From contig NZ_CP062165.1 of NCBI RefSeq assembly GCF_014844075.1, forward strand, positions 6,076,001-6,140,000: a stretch of 64,000 nt of DNA, in the 5' to 3' direction. Made by a program: the position numbers and the translations under genes. The notes below the pieces were generated by a model, which saw nothing but the letters and a program-made list of their open reading frames with translations, did no database searches and was not told where the DNA came from. This DNA comes from Paenibacillus sp. JNUCC-31. Its GTDB lineage: Bacteria > Bacillota > Bacilli > Paenibacillales > Paenibacillaceae. This document shows, piece by piece, positions 17,786-27,478 of this stretch (its first letter is position 1; each line of letters starts with the position of its first letter).

Positions 17786-19561
17786 ATGAAGAAATGGATG
17801 AATGCATTTTCAAGGCTTGGGCTTTTCCCTAAACTGTTCCTCGTTATGTTCGTCAGCATCATTCTTGTCTCTGTGCTCATTCTTTGGACATCGATTCATA
17901 TGTCGACCAAGCTGTTTACCGAGACGTTCAGTATTACGAACTCCAAGGTGCTTAGCCAGATCAAAACGAACTTTGAATCCTTTAACGATGCGATTGCTGC
18001 TGTATCCAATAATGTTAGCCAAAGCGGGACAATCCGGGGGTATCTGTCTGAGGGGGAGGGAGACTCCCTTACGATGGCAAAGTCCTATTATAATATGAGG
18101 GAAACGATGGACCGAATTCAGTCGATTACAGAGTCCTATGAGGTCGGTATTACGATTAGCGGTATTAATGGACGTACGTATTCCACGGATCGGTCTCATC
18201 TTCGTTTGTCGGCGGATGAATTGAAAGAGCAACCTATTACGTTGGAAGCAGCGGCCAGTCCGAAGCGAATCATTTTTAATGATTATCAGACGAAAGATGA
18301 GACTGCCCGGCAGATGATCTCAGCGACCAAGGCATTGGCGGATCGTGCCCAAAACCGACTCTATGGTACGTTGTATGTCACCATGAGAGAGAACGCATTT
18401 CGTCAGTTTTACAGCAGTTTCACGAGCAGAGGCAACGATGTGGTTATCCTGAATGAAGCGGGTGAGATTGTATCGTCCAATCGTGAAGAATGGATCGGTA
18501 CCACTCAGCTTGAATTGCTGACCTATGCCAGAGAAATGAATAACGAAAGTGTAAAGGGAGTAAATGCGCGGGTTATGGATCAGGACAGCGTGGTATTGTC
18601 TGAATACTTGCCATTTTACCGGTTTTATATCGTAAACGTAGTGGACAAGGATCTGGCGATGGGGCAATTGATCGATATGAAGACCATTGCTCTGATCTGC
18701 GCCGCTATTGTGGCAACAGCACTGATCCTCGTGTTTCTTATTACGAATCAGATGACCAAATCACTGCGGAGACTCGTGAAACAGATGTCCAATATTACCA
18801 AAAGTGATCTGGATAACTATATTCCGGTCAGTGGAAGTTACGAGAGCCGACAGCTGGGTCATGCCTACAACTACATGCTGGACGAACTGCATGACTATGT
18901 GGATCAACTGGTACTTACCCAGCGGGAGCAACGAAATGCAGAGCTTGCGGCACTGCAAAGCCAGATCAATCCGCATTTCCTGTACAACACGCTGGCTTCC
19001 GTTAAAGTATTGGTACAGCAAGGAAACAAGGACAGGGCAGCCGAGACCATTAATGCGTTAATCGCCTTATTGCAGAATACGATTAGTAACGTGAGTGAGA
19101 CGGTAACCGTAGAGCAAGAAATCGAAAACCTGAAAAATTATGTATTCATTAATCACGTCCGGTACGGAGGACGCATTAAAGCAGCTTTTTATGTAGCTCC
19201 GGACTGTACACATTACCATGTACCCAAACTGGTGATTCAACCTTTTATCGAGAATGCTTTTTTTCATGGGTTCAATTCCAAGGAAACAGGGACTATTCAT
19301 GTGATGGTTTCCAGAGCGGGTGAGTCATTGATTTGCGAAATCATGGATAATGGGGACGGGATCGAAGGGTTTAAAGGATTCTCCATGGGTGAGTCTCTGC
19401 CCAATCCGAAGAACAATCGGCAATTGTTCAGTGGCATCGGTATTCGGAATGTGAATGATCGCATAGAGCTGTTATACGGTGCACCTTATGGGGTGACGAT
19501 AATGAGTAAACCGGGGGAGGGAACCAGGGTTACTGTTAAACTCCCATTGATCACAAGCTAA
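17786..19561 (+). CDS. YesM-type sensor histidine kinase
   Basis: 591 residues. Transmembrane segment 1 (about 13-36) and segment 2 (about 297-318) bracket an extracellular sensor region of roughly 260 residues. A HAMP domain (MTKSLRRLVKQMSNITKSDL), a His_kinase domain with phospho-acceptor His397 in SQINPHFLYNTL, and a HATPase domain (QPFIENAFFHGF, IMDNGDGIEG, FSGIGIRNVNDRIEL) follow. It presumably senses an oligosaccharide or the solute-binding protein and phosphorylates the product of 16219-17766. AGAAGGAAG precedes the ATG. Confidence 0.94.
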   Translation: MKKWMNAFSRLGLFPKLFLVMFVSIILVSVLILWTSIHMSTKLFTETFSITNSKVLSQIKTNFESFNDAIAAVSNNVSQSGTIRGYLSEGEGDSLTMAKSYYNMRETMDRIQSITESYEVGITISGINGRTYSTDRSHLRLSADELKEQPITLEAAASPKRIIFNDYQTKDETARQMISATKALADRAQNRLYGTLYVTMRENAFRQFYSSFTSRGNDVVILNEAGEIVSSNREEWIGTTQLELLTYAREMNNESVKGVNARVMDQDSVVLSEYLPFYRFYIVNVVDKDLAMGQLIDMKTIALICAAIVATALILVFLITNQMTKSLRRLVKQMSNITKSDLDNYIPVSGSYESRQLGHAYNYMLDELHDYVDQLVLTQREQRNAELAALQSQINPHFLYNTLASVKVLVQQGNKDRAAETINALIALLQNTISNVSETVTVEQEIENLKNYVFINHVRYGGRIKAAFYVAPDCTHYHVPKLVIQPFIENAFFHGFNSKETGTIHVMVSRAGESLICEIMDNGDGIEGFKGFSMGESLPNPKNNRQLFSGIGIRNVNDRIELLYGAPYGVTIMSKPGEGTRVTVKLPLITS

Positions 19562-19618
19562 GAAGCAGAGACGGATGGAGTAAAGACGTTATTGATTCAG
19601 AAAAGAGAATTCATATAG

Positions 19619-19662
19619 AAGGTCCTCCTGTTTGTTTTAAGACAACACGGAGGGCCTTTTTT
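19619..19662 (+). terminator. Terminator after the two-component operon
   Basis: AAGGTCCTCC (19619-19628) pairs with GGAGGGCCTT (19649-19658) with one G-U pair, followed by a run of six T. It separates the regulatory genes from the transporter operon. Confidence 0.8.
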
Positions 19663-19755
19663 GGTGTGCAGAACGATTAGAAAGCTTCTTAACTAGTAAA
19701 ATATTCAGATCAAAAAAGTACAAAATCAAAAGAAATTACAAAAAACCAAATTTAG

Positions 19756-19877
19756 TGCAAGCGTTTTCTGTAAAGGTTTTCATTGTGGCAATAAGATGAC
19801 AAATCCGTACAAAATTATTACTAACGAATGAAGATTTGGGAATGCTAAGATGAATACATCGAGAGCAAACGCTTTCA
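19756..19877 (+). promoter_or_regulatory. Two cre-like sites flanking the transporter promoter region
   Basis: TGCAAGCGTTTTCT (19756-19769) and AGCAAACGCTTTCA (19864-19877) each match the CcpA box at 13 of 14 positions. They are 108 bp apart, upstream of the solute-binding protein start at 19928. The start point between them was not identified. Paired sites suggest catabolite repression by looping or roadblock (inference). Confidence 0.5.
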
Positions 19878-19927
19878 GAAAACGTAAACAAATTACACAC
19901 AAAGAGGTCGAAGGGGAGTTGAATCGT

Positions 19928-21220
19928 TTGAAAAAAATGTGGGTACTGATGCTCGTTACTGTCCTGCTGTTGTCTGCATGTTCTTCCGGTGGTGGAGGGA
20001 ACAAGGCAAGTGAGGGTGAAAAAACCGCTAATGAAATTACGATCTGGGCTTGGGATAAAGCGTTTAACGTCGCTGCATTAGAAACAGCAAAAGAAGCCTA
20101 TCAAAAACAAAATCCTGATCTGAAAATCAACATCATTGAATATGCTCAAGCTGACATTATCCAAAAGCTGAATACTGGTTTGAACTCGGGAACAAGCAGC
20201 GGTCTTCCGAACATCGTTCTGATTGAAGATTACCGTGCTCAAAGTTTCCTGAACGCTTACCCTGATGCATTTAAAGATATGTCCTCTACAATCAAAGCTT
20301 CCGATTTCGCAGAGTACAAACTGGGACCAACCGCTTTTGATGGCAAACAGTTCGGTGTTCCGTTTGACTCCGGTGTAACAGGTCTCTACTACAGAACAGA
20401 TTTGCTGGAGCAAGCAGGCTACAAAGCAGCTGACCTTCAGGACATCACATGGGATGATTACATCAAAATCGGTAAAGATGTGAAAGCCAAAACGGGCAAA
20501 GATCTGATCACACTTGATCCTAACGATCTGGGTCTGATCCGTATGATGATCCAATCCGCAGGTTCATGGTATTCCAAAGAAGATGGCAAAACACCGGATC
20601 TGGCTGGAAATGCAGCACTGAAAGAAGCATTTATAACCTACAAAGCAATGATGGATGCAAATGTCGTTAAGTTGAACTCCGACTGGAGCCAATTCGTGGC
20701 AGCATTCAACAATGGTGATGTAGCTACCATTCCTACAGGAAACTGGATTACACCATCTGTTCGTCAAGAAGCTTCCCAATCCGGCAAATGGGCGGTAGCA
20801 CCGCTTCCTAAAATGGCTGGACAATCGAATTCTGTGCACGCATCCAACTTGGGTGGTAGCTCTTGGTATGTCATGAACAATGTTGCTGGTGCAGACCAAG
20901 CTGCTGATTTCATGGGTAAAACATTCGGTTCTGACAAACAATTGTATCAAGATTTGCTGAACAACATTGGTGCGATCGGCACGTACAAACCGGCGGCAGA
21001 AGGCGAAGCGTTTGATAAAGCCGACGATTTCTTCGGTGGACAAAAAGTGTATGCTGATTTTGCAAAATGGACGCAAGAAATTCCTAGCGTAAACTACGGT
21101 ATCAACACATATGCCATCGAGGACATTCTGGTGGTTGAAATGCAGAACTTCCTGAACGGCAAAGCCATTGATGACGTTCTGGCTGATGCACAGAAACAAG
21201 CTGAAGCACAATTAAACTAA
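19928..21220 (+). CDS. Sugar ABC transporter solute-binding lipoprotein
   Basis: 430 residues. A lipoprotein signal MKKMWVLMLVTVLLLSAC places the lipidated Cys at residue 18, followed by a Ser/Gly linker. The mature part is a family 1 extracellular solute-binding protein (ITIWAWDKAFNVAALETAKE, NIVLIEDYRAQSFLNAYPDA, FGVPFDSGVTGLYYRTDLLE, TIPTGNWITP). It captures an oligosaccharide for the two permeases that follow. I chose TTG 19928, nine bases after AGGGGAG; the frame stays open to 19850, but those residues are not a signal peptide. No ATPase gene is in the operon; as in many CUT1 systems, a shared MsmX-type ATPase is expected elsewhere. Confidence 0.93.
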   Translation: MKKMWVLMLVTVLLLSACSSGGGGNKASEGEKTANEITIWAWDKAFNVAALETAKEAYQKQNPDLKINIIEYAQADIIQKLNTGLNSGTSSGLPNIVLIEDYRAQSFLNAYPDAFKDMSSTIKASDFAEYKLGPTAFDGKQFGVPFDSGVTGLYYRTDLLEQAGYKAADLQDITWDDYIKIGKDVKAKTGKDLITLDPNDLGLIRMMIQSAGSWYSKEDGKTPDLAGNAALKEAFITYKAMMDANVVKLNSDWSQFVAAFNNGDVATIPTGNWITPSVRQEASQSGKWAVAPLPKMAGQSNSVHASNLGGSSWYVMNNVAGADQAADFMGKTFGSDKQLYQDLLNNIGAIGTYKPAAEGEAFDKADDFFGGQKVYADFAKWTQEIPSVNYGINTYAIEDILVVEMQNFLNGKAIDDVLADAQKQAEAQLN

Positions 21221-21240
21221 GATGATCCACGGTAACTTAT

Positions 21241-21324
21241 AGAACCCAAGGAAGCATCGGAGCCGTTCCACTGTCTGGCACAAGCAACAGCCGACCCGGA
21301 CATGGTGGAGGCTCCCTGGGTTCT
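21241..21324 (+). other. Intercistronic stem-loop
   Basis: AGAACCCA (21241-21248) pairs with TGGGTTCT (21317-21324), enclosing a long loop. It sits between the binding-protein and permease genes, where such structures often protect the abundant upstream message. There is no T-run. Confidence 0.45.
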
Positions 21325-21357
21325 ATCCATGTTACACGGAGAGAGAGGAGCCATACT

Positions 21358-22263
21358 GTGAAAGCCAAAGCCATGAATACAGGAGACAGTCTCCAAAAGA
21401 AAAATAATTTGACTGGATGGGCTTTTATTTCGCTCGCTGCTATCGGGATCGTTGCATTTTACTTTTATCCGATGCTGCAGGCACTGCTCTTATCGTTCAA
21501 GTCGGGTGTAGGAGCCAATCTTGAATTTACGGGCCTGGATAACTATAAAAGATTATTCATTGATACAACGTTCCGTACTGCTATATCCAATACATTTCTA
21601 TACTTGATCATTCAAGTGCCTGTCATGATTATTCTCGGTTTGTTTATTTCCGTTTTATTGAATGACAGTACGTTGCGCTTCCGTAGCTTCTTCCGTACTG
21701 CGATCTTCCTGCCTTGCGTAACCTCATTGGTTGCCTACTCTGTGGTATTCAAATATCTGTTCTCTCCAGATGGCATGGTTAACCAAGCATTGCTGGGCAT
21801 GCACATTATTGGTGATCCCATTCAATGGATTACAGACCCGTTCTGGGCTAAAATTACGATCATAATCGCCGTTACTTGGCGTTGGACCGGATATAACATG
21901 ATTTTCTATCTGTCATCTCTTCAGAACATTGATCAGTCTATCTATGAAGCTGCACGGATTGATGGCGCGAATGCGTTCACGCAATTTTTCAAAATTACTG
22001 TTCCATTGCTTAAACCAATTATCCTGTTCACTTCCATTACATCGACGATTGGTACATTGCAAATTTTCGATGAAATTATGAATATCACCAAAGGTGGCCC
22101 GGGTAATGCGACGATGTCCATCTCCCAGTACATCTACAACCTTTCGTTCAAATATTCACCGGACTTCGGATATGCGGCAACGGTTTCGTATTCCATCGTA
22201 ATATTGATTATTGTATTGTCCATTATCCAGTTTAAAGTGGCAGGTGATAATAAAAATGGCTAA
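21358..22263 (+). CDS. Sugar ABC transporter permease (first, CUT1 MalF/LacF-type)
   Basis: 301 residues, six predicted membrane segments (WAFISLAAIGIVAFYFYP and others). The EAA loop YEAARIDGANAFTQFFKITV P (about residues 198-219), which docks the ATPase, is intact. The GTG start follows GAGAGAGGAG by seven bases. It overlaps the next permease by eight bases, so they are translationally coupled. Confidence 0.93.
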   Translation: MKAKAMNTGDSLQKKNNLTGWAFISLAAIGIVAFYFYPMLQALLLSFKSGVGANLEFTGLDNYKRLFIDTTFRTAISNTFLYLIIQVPVMIILGLFISVLLNDSTLRFRSFFRTAIFLPCVTSLVAYSVVFKYLFSPDGMVNQALLGMHIIGDPIQWITDPFWAKITIIIAVTWRWTGYNMIFYLSSLQNIDQSIYEAARIDGANAFTQFFKITVPLLKPIILFTSITSTIGTLQIFDEIMNITKGGPGNATMSISQYIYNLSFKYSPDFGYAATVSYSIVILIIVLSIIQFKVAGDNKNG

Positions 22264-23086
22264 AGCTAAAGCAAAACGGATTTTCACTTATGCGTTCCTG
22301 TCCATTGTCGCCTTTGTATCCATTTTCCCATTCTTCTGGATGCTGGTCAGTTCCACGAATGCTTCAGTCGATGTAACTAAGGGCAGACTGCTACCTGGTT
22401 CGGCTTTCCTTGATAACTTCAGCAAATTGGTTGATTCTACGAATCTGGTACAGGCTTTAGGGAACTCGGCTATCATCTCTGTCGTCTCAACATTGCTGGC
22501 TCTGTTTATTGGGTCTATGGCAGGTTACGGCTTCGAAGTATATCGCACGAAGTCCCGTGATTTCGTGTTTAATATCCTGTTGTTATCGATGATGATTCCG
22601 TTTGCAGCGATCATGGTACCTTTGTATCGCATGTTTGCAACGATCTCGGGAACTGTACCGGTGATTGGAATCAATACGATGGGAGCTGTTATTCTGCCGA
22701 CCATTACCACGGCGTTCCTGATCTTCTTCTTCCGTCAGAACACCAAAATGTTCCCGAAAGACCTGCTGGAGGCTGGACGGATTGATGGTCTCAGTGAGCT
22801 GGGGATTTTCCTGAAGATATATATGCCAACGATGAAAACAACCTATGCAGCAGCAGCAATTATTACATTCATGAGCAGCTGGAATAACTATCTCTGGCCA
22901 CTCATCGTATTGCAAACGCCTGACCAACAAACGATTCCGCTGCTGATCTCGAATCTTGGTTCGGGTTACGCTCCGGATTATGGTGTAATCATGACAGCCA
23001 TCGTTATTGCCACGCTGCCAACAGCCATTGTGTTCTTCATCATGCAGAAACATTTTGTCGCAGGTATGGTCGGTTCCGTTAAATAA
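22256..23086 (+). CDS. Sugar ABC transporter permease (second, CUT1 MalG/LacG-type)
   Basis: 276 residues, six membrane segments. The EAA motif is LLEAGRIDGLSELGIFLKIY; the C terminus ends KHFVAGMVGSVK, usual for the family. ATG 22256 lies inside the end of the previous gene, with AGGTGA eight bases upstream; earlier frame-compatible codons are not homologous. It forms the membrane pair with 21358-22263. Confidence 0.93.
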   Translation: MAKAKAKRIFTYAFLSIVAFVSIFPFFWMLVSSTNASVDVTKGRLLPGSAFLDNFSKLVDSTNLVQALGNSAIISVVSTLLALFIGSMAGYGFEVYRTKSRDFVFNILLLSMMIPFAAIMVPLYRMFATISGTVPVIGINTMGAVILPTITTAFLIFFFRQNTKMFPKDLLEAGRIDGLSELGIFLKIYMPTMKTTYAAAAIITFMSSWNNYLWPLIVLQTPDQQTIPLLISNLGSGYAPDYGVIMTAIVIATLPTAIVFFIMQKHFVAGMVGSVK

Positions 23087-23261
23087 TGAAATACCATAAA
23101 GCCGTCTGATTGGACGTAGATGCAAAAATGAGAGAAGAGGGCGCCCGAAATGGCGTTCCTCTGTCTTTCTGTTTGTTTATGTTTGTTTTTGAAAAAGGAA
23201 AATAAGAATCTGTACTGAATAAGTAATAAACATATTTGTTTCAAGAGGGAGAGAGAGCCGA

Positions 23262-26200
23262 ATGAAAGCAACACATGCAGATATTAACTGGCTGGGCGAT
23301 GTAAGCGTTTTTGAAGTTAACCGTCTTAACGCATACTCGGATCATCGCTATTATCGTACTATGGAAGAAGCGAAAGCATCCGGTGAAATGGCGATGCGCT
23401 ACAACCTTAACGGAACGTGGAAATTCAATTATGCTATTCGTCCGGATTGCCGCCCCGAAGCTTTTTACAAGCAGGACTTCTCCAGTGACGGATGGGATGA
23501 TATTGAAGTACCGGGGCATATTCAGCTCCAAGGGTACGGTCAGATCCAATATGTAAATACGCAATACCCTTGGGATGGCTTAAACGATCTGCGTCCACCT
23601 GCATTGCCGCAGGACCAAAACCCGGTAGGCAGTTATATTCGCACATTCCATTTACCAACAGGTTGGCAGAACAGTCCGGTATATATTTCGTTTCAGGGTG
23701 TAGAATCTGCATTCTATGTATGGCTTAACGGACAGTTTGTCGGATATGGGGAAGACAGCTTTACACCATCCGATTTTGATCTGACGCCATTCCTGCAGGA
23801 CGGAGAGAATAAACTGGCTGTGGAAGTGTATCAACGCAGCACAGGCAGTTGGCTGGAAGATCAGGATTTCTGGCGCTTCTCCGGTATCTTCAGAGATGTG
23901 TATTTGTATACTGTGCCGGCTGCGCATATTCGCGATGTGCGGGTTGTGACGGATCTGGACAAATCTTATACAATCGGAACGTTAAAAGTTGATCTGAAGC
24001 TTGAAGGGAAAGCAGCTGCCGGAGCGAAAGTCGAGGCTGAACTGCGGGATGCAGAAGGCAACACGGTGAAAACATTTGGCGGAGTTGAAGTTACCAATGG
24101 CCTGGTAAATCTTCACGAAGAGATCGGGAAAGTAAACCTTTGGAGTGCGGAGATTCCCTACCTCTATCGTCTGTACATTCGTGTATATGATGCGGATGGT
24201 AAGCTAGTCGAAGTTGTACCTCAATCCGTTGGTTTCCGAACATTTGAGATGATTGATAAAGTGATGCATATCAACGGTAAACGGATTGTGTTCAAAGGGG
24301 TGAACCGTCACGAGTTCAATCCGCGCCGCGGACGCGCTGTAACCAAGGAAGACATGCTTTGGGATGTTCGTACCATTAAACAAAGCAATATGAACGCGGT
24401 TCGTACATCTCACTATCCGAACCAAAGCCTGTGGTATGAACTGTGTGATGAATATGGATTATATGTGATTGATGAAATGAACCTGGAGACGCACGGATCA
24501 TGGCAGAAACTAGGTGCAGTTGAGCCTTCATGGGTTATCCCTGGTGACCGTCCAGAGTGGCATGATATCGTTATGGATCGCGCGGTGTCGATGGTAGAGC
24601 GGGATAAAAACCATCCGTCCATTCTGATCTGGTCTTGTGGTAACGAGTCTCATGGTGGTGAAGTTATCTATAAAGTGTCTCAGTACTTTAAAACAGCAGA
24701 TCCGACCCGTCTCGTCCACTATGAAGGTGTCTTCCATGACCGTCGTTTCAATGATACGAGTGACATGGAATCCCGCATGTACGCCAAACCGGCGGACATT
24801 GAGGAATTCTTGAACGCGAATCCGGAAAAACCATATATCAGCTGTGAGTACATGCATGCCATGGGTAACTCCATTGGCGGCATGCATAAGTATACGGAAC
24901 TGGAAGATAAATATTCGATGTACCAAGGCGGCTTCATTTGGGATTACATCGATCAGGCTATCTTCAAAAAAGATCGTTACGGCAAAGAGTTCCTTGCTTA
25001 TGGCGGAGATTTCGGTGATCGTCCTTCGGACTATTCGTTCTGTGGAGACGGCATTGTGCACGCAGACCGCAAAGTGTCTGCCAAGATGCAGGAAGTGAAA
25101 TTCCTGTATCAAAACATCAAGCTGTTCCCGGATCGGGAAGGTGTGAAAATCGTTAACGATAATTTGTTTGCGGACACGTCTGAATTCGAACTGGTTTACA
25201 GCCTGGAGCGTGAAGGTCACGAAGTGCTGCGTGGAACACTGGATGTAAACGTGAGCCCGCAAAGCGAGACTTTTGTAAACCTTCCACTTCATGCAGAAAC
25301 CCTGTCTGATGGTGAGTATGCAGTAAATACCGCGTTCGTTTTAAAAACGGCAACACTGTGGGCAGAAAAAGCGGAGGAAGTTGCCTTTGGACAATTTATA
25401 TTCGCTCAGGACAAGTTGTCTGCTCCATCAGGCGAAACTGCGGATCTGAACCTGTCAAATGAGATTCAGGTCGTTGAAGGGGACGTGAATATCGGTGTAC
25501 GGGTAGGGCAAACCCATGCCCTGTTCTCCAAGGCATTCGGAACATTGGTATCCCTGAAGTTTTCTGGTCGTGAAACGATTGCAACGCCGCCTGCACCGCT
25601 GTTCTGGCGTGCAACAACTGATAATGACAAAGGTACTGCCATGGGTTTCGAGCTTGGAGCCTGGTATGCTGCAAGTCTGCTGCCTAGATGTGTGGGTTGG
25701 AAAGCGGAACAGAACCCGGATCAATATCGGATCGAATTCACGTACAAGCTCAATATTTCGGCAGATGTACAAGTAAAAGTGGCTTATACCGTTCGTGCTG
25801 ATGGAAGTGTACATGTGCATAATCGTTATAAAGGAGCGGCAGGCCTGCCGGATCTTCCGATCCACGCTCTTTCCTTCAAGACTTCACCGGACTTCGAAAA
25901 TGTGGAATGGCTCGCGATGGGACCGGAGGAAAACTATGCGGACCGGGCATTTGGCGCACGTCTGGGCATCCATGGCAGCAAGGTAGCGGATACCGTTGCT
26001 CCATATCTTGTACCACAAGAATCGGGTAACCGTACCGGTGTGCGTTGGGCAAAATTGACCGATAATGCAGGGCGTGGCTTCAAAATTGAAGCATCAGCAT
26101 CACCGGTCGAGCTGAATGTGTCACCATATACAGCATTTGAGCTGGAGAATGCACAACATGCGTATGAGTTGCCACCGGTGCATTATACGGTCGTAACTGT

Positions 26201-26318
26201 AGCCGGGAAACAAATGGGCGTAGGGGGCGACGATAGCTGGGGTGCACCGGTTCATCCGGAATACCGTATCGCCTCAGATGGCGAACTTCAATATGAATTC
26301 GTTATTCGTGCACTTTAA
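23262..26318 (+). CDS. GH2 beta-galactosidase (LacZ-type)
   Basis: 1018 residues, no signal peptide. It has the LacZ five-domain plan: an N-terminal jelly roll (WKFNYAIRPDCRPEAFYKQD, VPGHIQLQGYG), an Ig-like domain, a TIM barrel (FKGVNRHEFNPRRGRAVTKE), then the C-terminal Bgal_small domain (FWRATTDNDKG, WLAMGPEENYADR, PQESGNRTGVRW). Acid/base Glu462 lies in WSCGNES and nucleophile Glu529 in SCEYMHAMGNS. It hydrolyses beta-galactosides inside the cell and probably works on what the preceding importer brings in, such as galactosylated xyloglucan or galactan fragments (inference). A cre-like TGTAAGCGTTTTTG lies within codons 13-18. AGAGGGAGAGAG precedes the ATG. Confidence 0.95.
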   Translation: MKATHADINWLGDVSVFEVNRLNAYSDHRYYRTMEEAKASGEMAMRYNLNGTWKFNYAIRPDCRPEAFYKQDFSSDGWDDIEVPGHIQLQGYGQIQYVNTQYPWDGLNDLRPPALPQDQNPVGSYIRTFHLPTGWQNSPVYISFQGVESAFYVWLNGQFVGYGEDSFTPSDFDLTPFLQDGENKLAVEVYQRSTGSWLEDQDFWRFSGIFRDVYLYTVPAAHIRDVRVVTDLDKSYTIGTLKVDLKLEGKAAAGAKVEAELRDAEGNTVKTFGGVEVTNGLVNLHEEIGKVNLWSAEIPYLYRLYIRVYDADGKLVEVVPQSVGFRTFEMIDKVMHINGKRIVFKGVNRHEFNPRRGRAVTKEDMLWDVRTIKQSNMNAVRTSHYPNQSLWYELCDEYGLYVIDEMNLETHGSWQKLGAVEPSWVIPGDRPEWHDIVMDRAVSMVERDKNHPSILIWSCGNESHGGEVIYKVSQYFKTADPTRLVHYEGVFHDRRFNDTSDMESRMYAKPADIEEFLNANPEKPYISCEYMHAMGNSIGGMHKYTELEDKYSMYQGGFIWDYIDQAIFKKDRYGKEFLAYGGDFGDRPSDYSFCGDGIVHADRKVSAKMQEVKFLYQNIKLFPDREGVKIVNDNLFADTSEFELVYSLEREGHEVLRGTLDVNVSPQSETFVNLPLHAETLSDGEYAVNTAFVLKTATLWAEKAEEVAFGQFIFAQDKLSAPSGETADLNLSNEIQVVEGDVNIGVRVGQTHALFSKAFGTLVSLKFSGRETIATPPAPLFWRATTDNDKGTAMGFELGAWYAASLLPRCVGWKAEQNPDQYRIEFTYKLNISADVQVKVAYTVRADGSVHVHNRYKGAAGLPDLPIHALSFKTSPDFENVEWLAMGPEENYADRAFGARLGIHGSKVADTVAPYLVPQESGNRTGVRWAKLTDNAGRGFKIEASASPVELNVSPYTAFELENAQHAYELPPVHYTVVTVAGKQMGVGGDDSWGAPVHPEYRIASDGELQYEFVIRAL

Positions 26319-26341
26319 TAGCGTTGTATAAGATGCAGGAT

Positions 26342-26370
26342 AGAGGTCTCCCAAGGGAGGCCTCTTTTTT
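26342..26370 (+). terminator. Terminator after GH2 gene
   Basis: GAGGTCTCCC pairs with GGGAGGCCTC (one G-U), followed by six T. It marks the end of the carbohydrate region. Confidence 0.8.
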
Positions 26371-26449
26371 ATAATGATGGCCTGGCCTCTGAAACCGCTA
26401 TCGCCTCTGCCTCGTACAGTACTGAACATGGATAAAGGAGGGGTTTATT

Positions 26450-26755
26450 TTGAGTAGAAAAGCAAAGACAGGTGTATGGGTGACATCGTTGGTCATACTG
26501 GGCATTATTGTGGGCTGCTTCATCTGGTATTTCAACACGGCTTCAGGTGAACGTGCGCTCAAAACGATGAGATCCAACAACTCCGGCGGTCTGGAGCGTG
26601 TGGTTAAAGTGTACAGTGATTCGGGAGAATTGATTCATACCTATGAAGGTAAAATTGATTTGCAGGATACGGAGTATGGAAATAAAGTACTTTTTGATCT
26701 GGATGGCAAACGGATTGTGATCTATAACGCAACAGTGATCAGTGAAGAGAAATAA
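26450..26755 (+). CDS. Small membrane-anchored protein of unknown function
   Basis: 101 residues from TTG 26450 with AAAGGAGG upstream. A basic N terminus and one membrane segment (about 9-27, VWVTSLVILGIIVGCFIWYF) precede a polar domain (GGLERVVKVYSDSGELIHTY, KVLFDLDGKRIVIYNATVIS) that resembles a small beta-fold of the kind seen in Bacillus DUF proteins. I do not recognise a function. It is probably extracytoplasmic after the anchor. Confidence 0.7.
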   Translation: MSRKAKTGVWVTSLVILGIIVGCFIWYFNTASGERALKTMRSNNSGGLERVVKVYSDSGELIHTYEGKIDLQDTEYGNKVLFDLDGKRIVIYNATVISEEK

Positions 26756-26858
26756 AATGTAGGACGGTGTGGGGAGTTTAGCCAGTAGAATGCCGATGAC
26801 ACTCTTTCGCTCATATGGTAAAATTAAGGAATTGAGTTTGAGTGAAGGAGGAGAAATC

Positions 26859-27140
26859 TTGGGCAATGCTGCTTTAATCGTATTTTTTGCCATTATCGGA
26901 ATGGCTGTTTTCTATAGTTTGGTTGCCTATTTCCTGATTAGGATGATTTCCAAAAAGGCATTCAAACGAAATTTGGACGGATTTCAGATTATACAGATCA
27001 TAATACTGGTGGCAATTGTCTTTATTGTTATTCAATCGATCAGATACGAGTCATGGAATATGGCCTTTTCTGCATTGGGATTATTGATTCCGCTGTTAAG
27101 TTTGAATGTATCCATGCGTAACAAAAAAAGAAGCAACTAA
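26859..27140 (+). CDS. Small integral membrane protein of unknown function
   Basis: 93 residues from TTG 26859, preceded by AAGGAGG at seven bases; an upstream ATG at 26769 in the same frame lacks a ribosome site. Three hydrophobic segments (about 4-23, 37-55, 60-78) with a basic tail RNKKRSN. No recognisable family. It follows another small membrane gene by about 100 bases and may be cotranscribed. Confidence 0.65.
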   Translation: MGNAALIVFFAIIGMAVFYSLVAYFLIRMISKKAFKRNLDGFQIIQIIILVAIVFIVIQSIRYESWNMAFSALGLLIPLLSLNVSMRNKKRSN

Positions 27141-27211
27141 GTTGGAATAGGGTTGACTGAGGACTACGGCTTCATAATTGTTCGGTTCGGCTATACATAA
27201 TATTGGATAAC

Positions 27212-27243
27212 AAAAAGAAGCCCTCTTTCGAGAGCTTCTTTTT
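27212..27243 (+). terminator. Terminator after the small membrane genes
   Basis: AAAGAAGC pairs with GCTTCTTT with an inner CTC/GAG, then five T. It overlaps a weak 60-codon frame that I reject. The rest of the 27141-27478 gap contains only the rsmD promoter region, with no clear boxes. Confidence 0.7.
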
Positions 27244-27478
27244 CATGGGAGAGGAGAAACCGGACGAAGAGCTTATGGGGAAACGTAAGTCTTCTCCGCG
27301 GTTGTCTACGACACTTGTGATGTCGATAATTATAGGATGGCCGGAATTTTTCCTTTTTATACATATGCGTCAACAATTTTCTTGAGCGAAAGCAGACAGA
27401 CTATTTTTCAAACTGAACCCGATTGTGGTAGGATAGCTGTATCAATAAACTTACATAGAGAGAAAAGGTGACTCATCA

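Noticed and set aside
19850..19927. N-terminal extension of the solute-binding protein to ATG 19850
   Set aside because: It would place 26 charged residues before a textbook lipoprotein signal and run through a cre-like site.
27203..27385. 60-codon plus-strand frame starting at TTG
   Set aside because: It begins at a terminator hairpin, has no ribosome site and shows no recognisable family.
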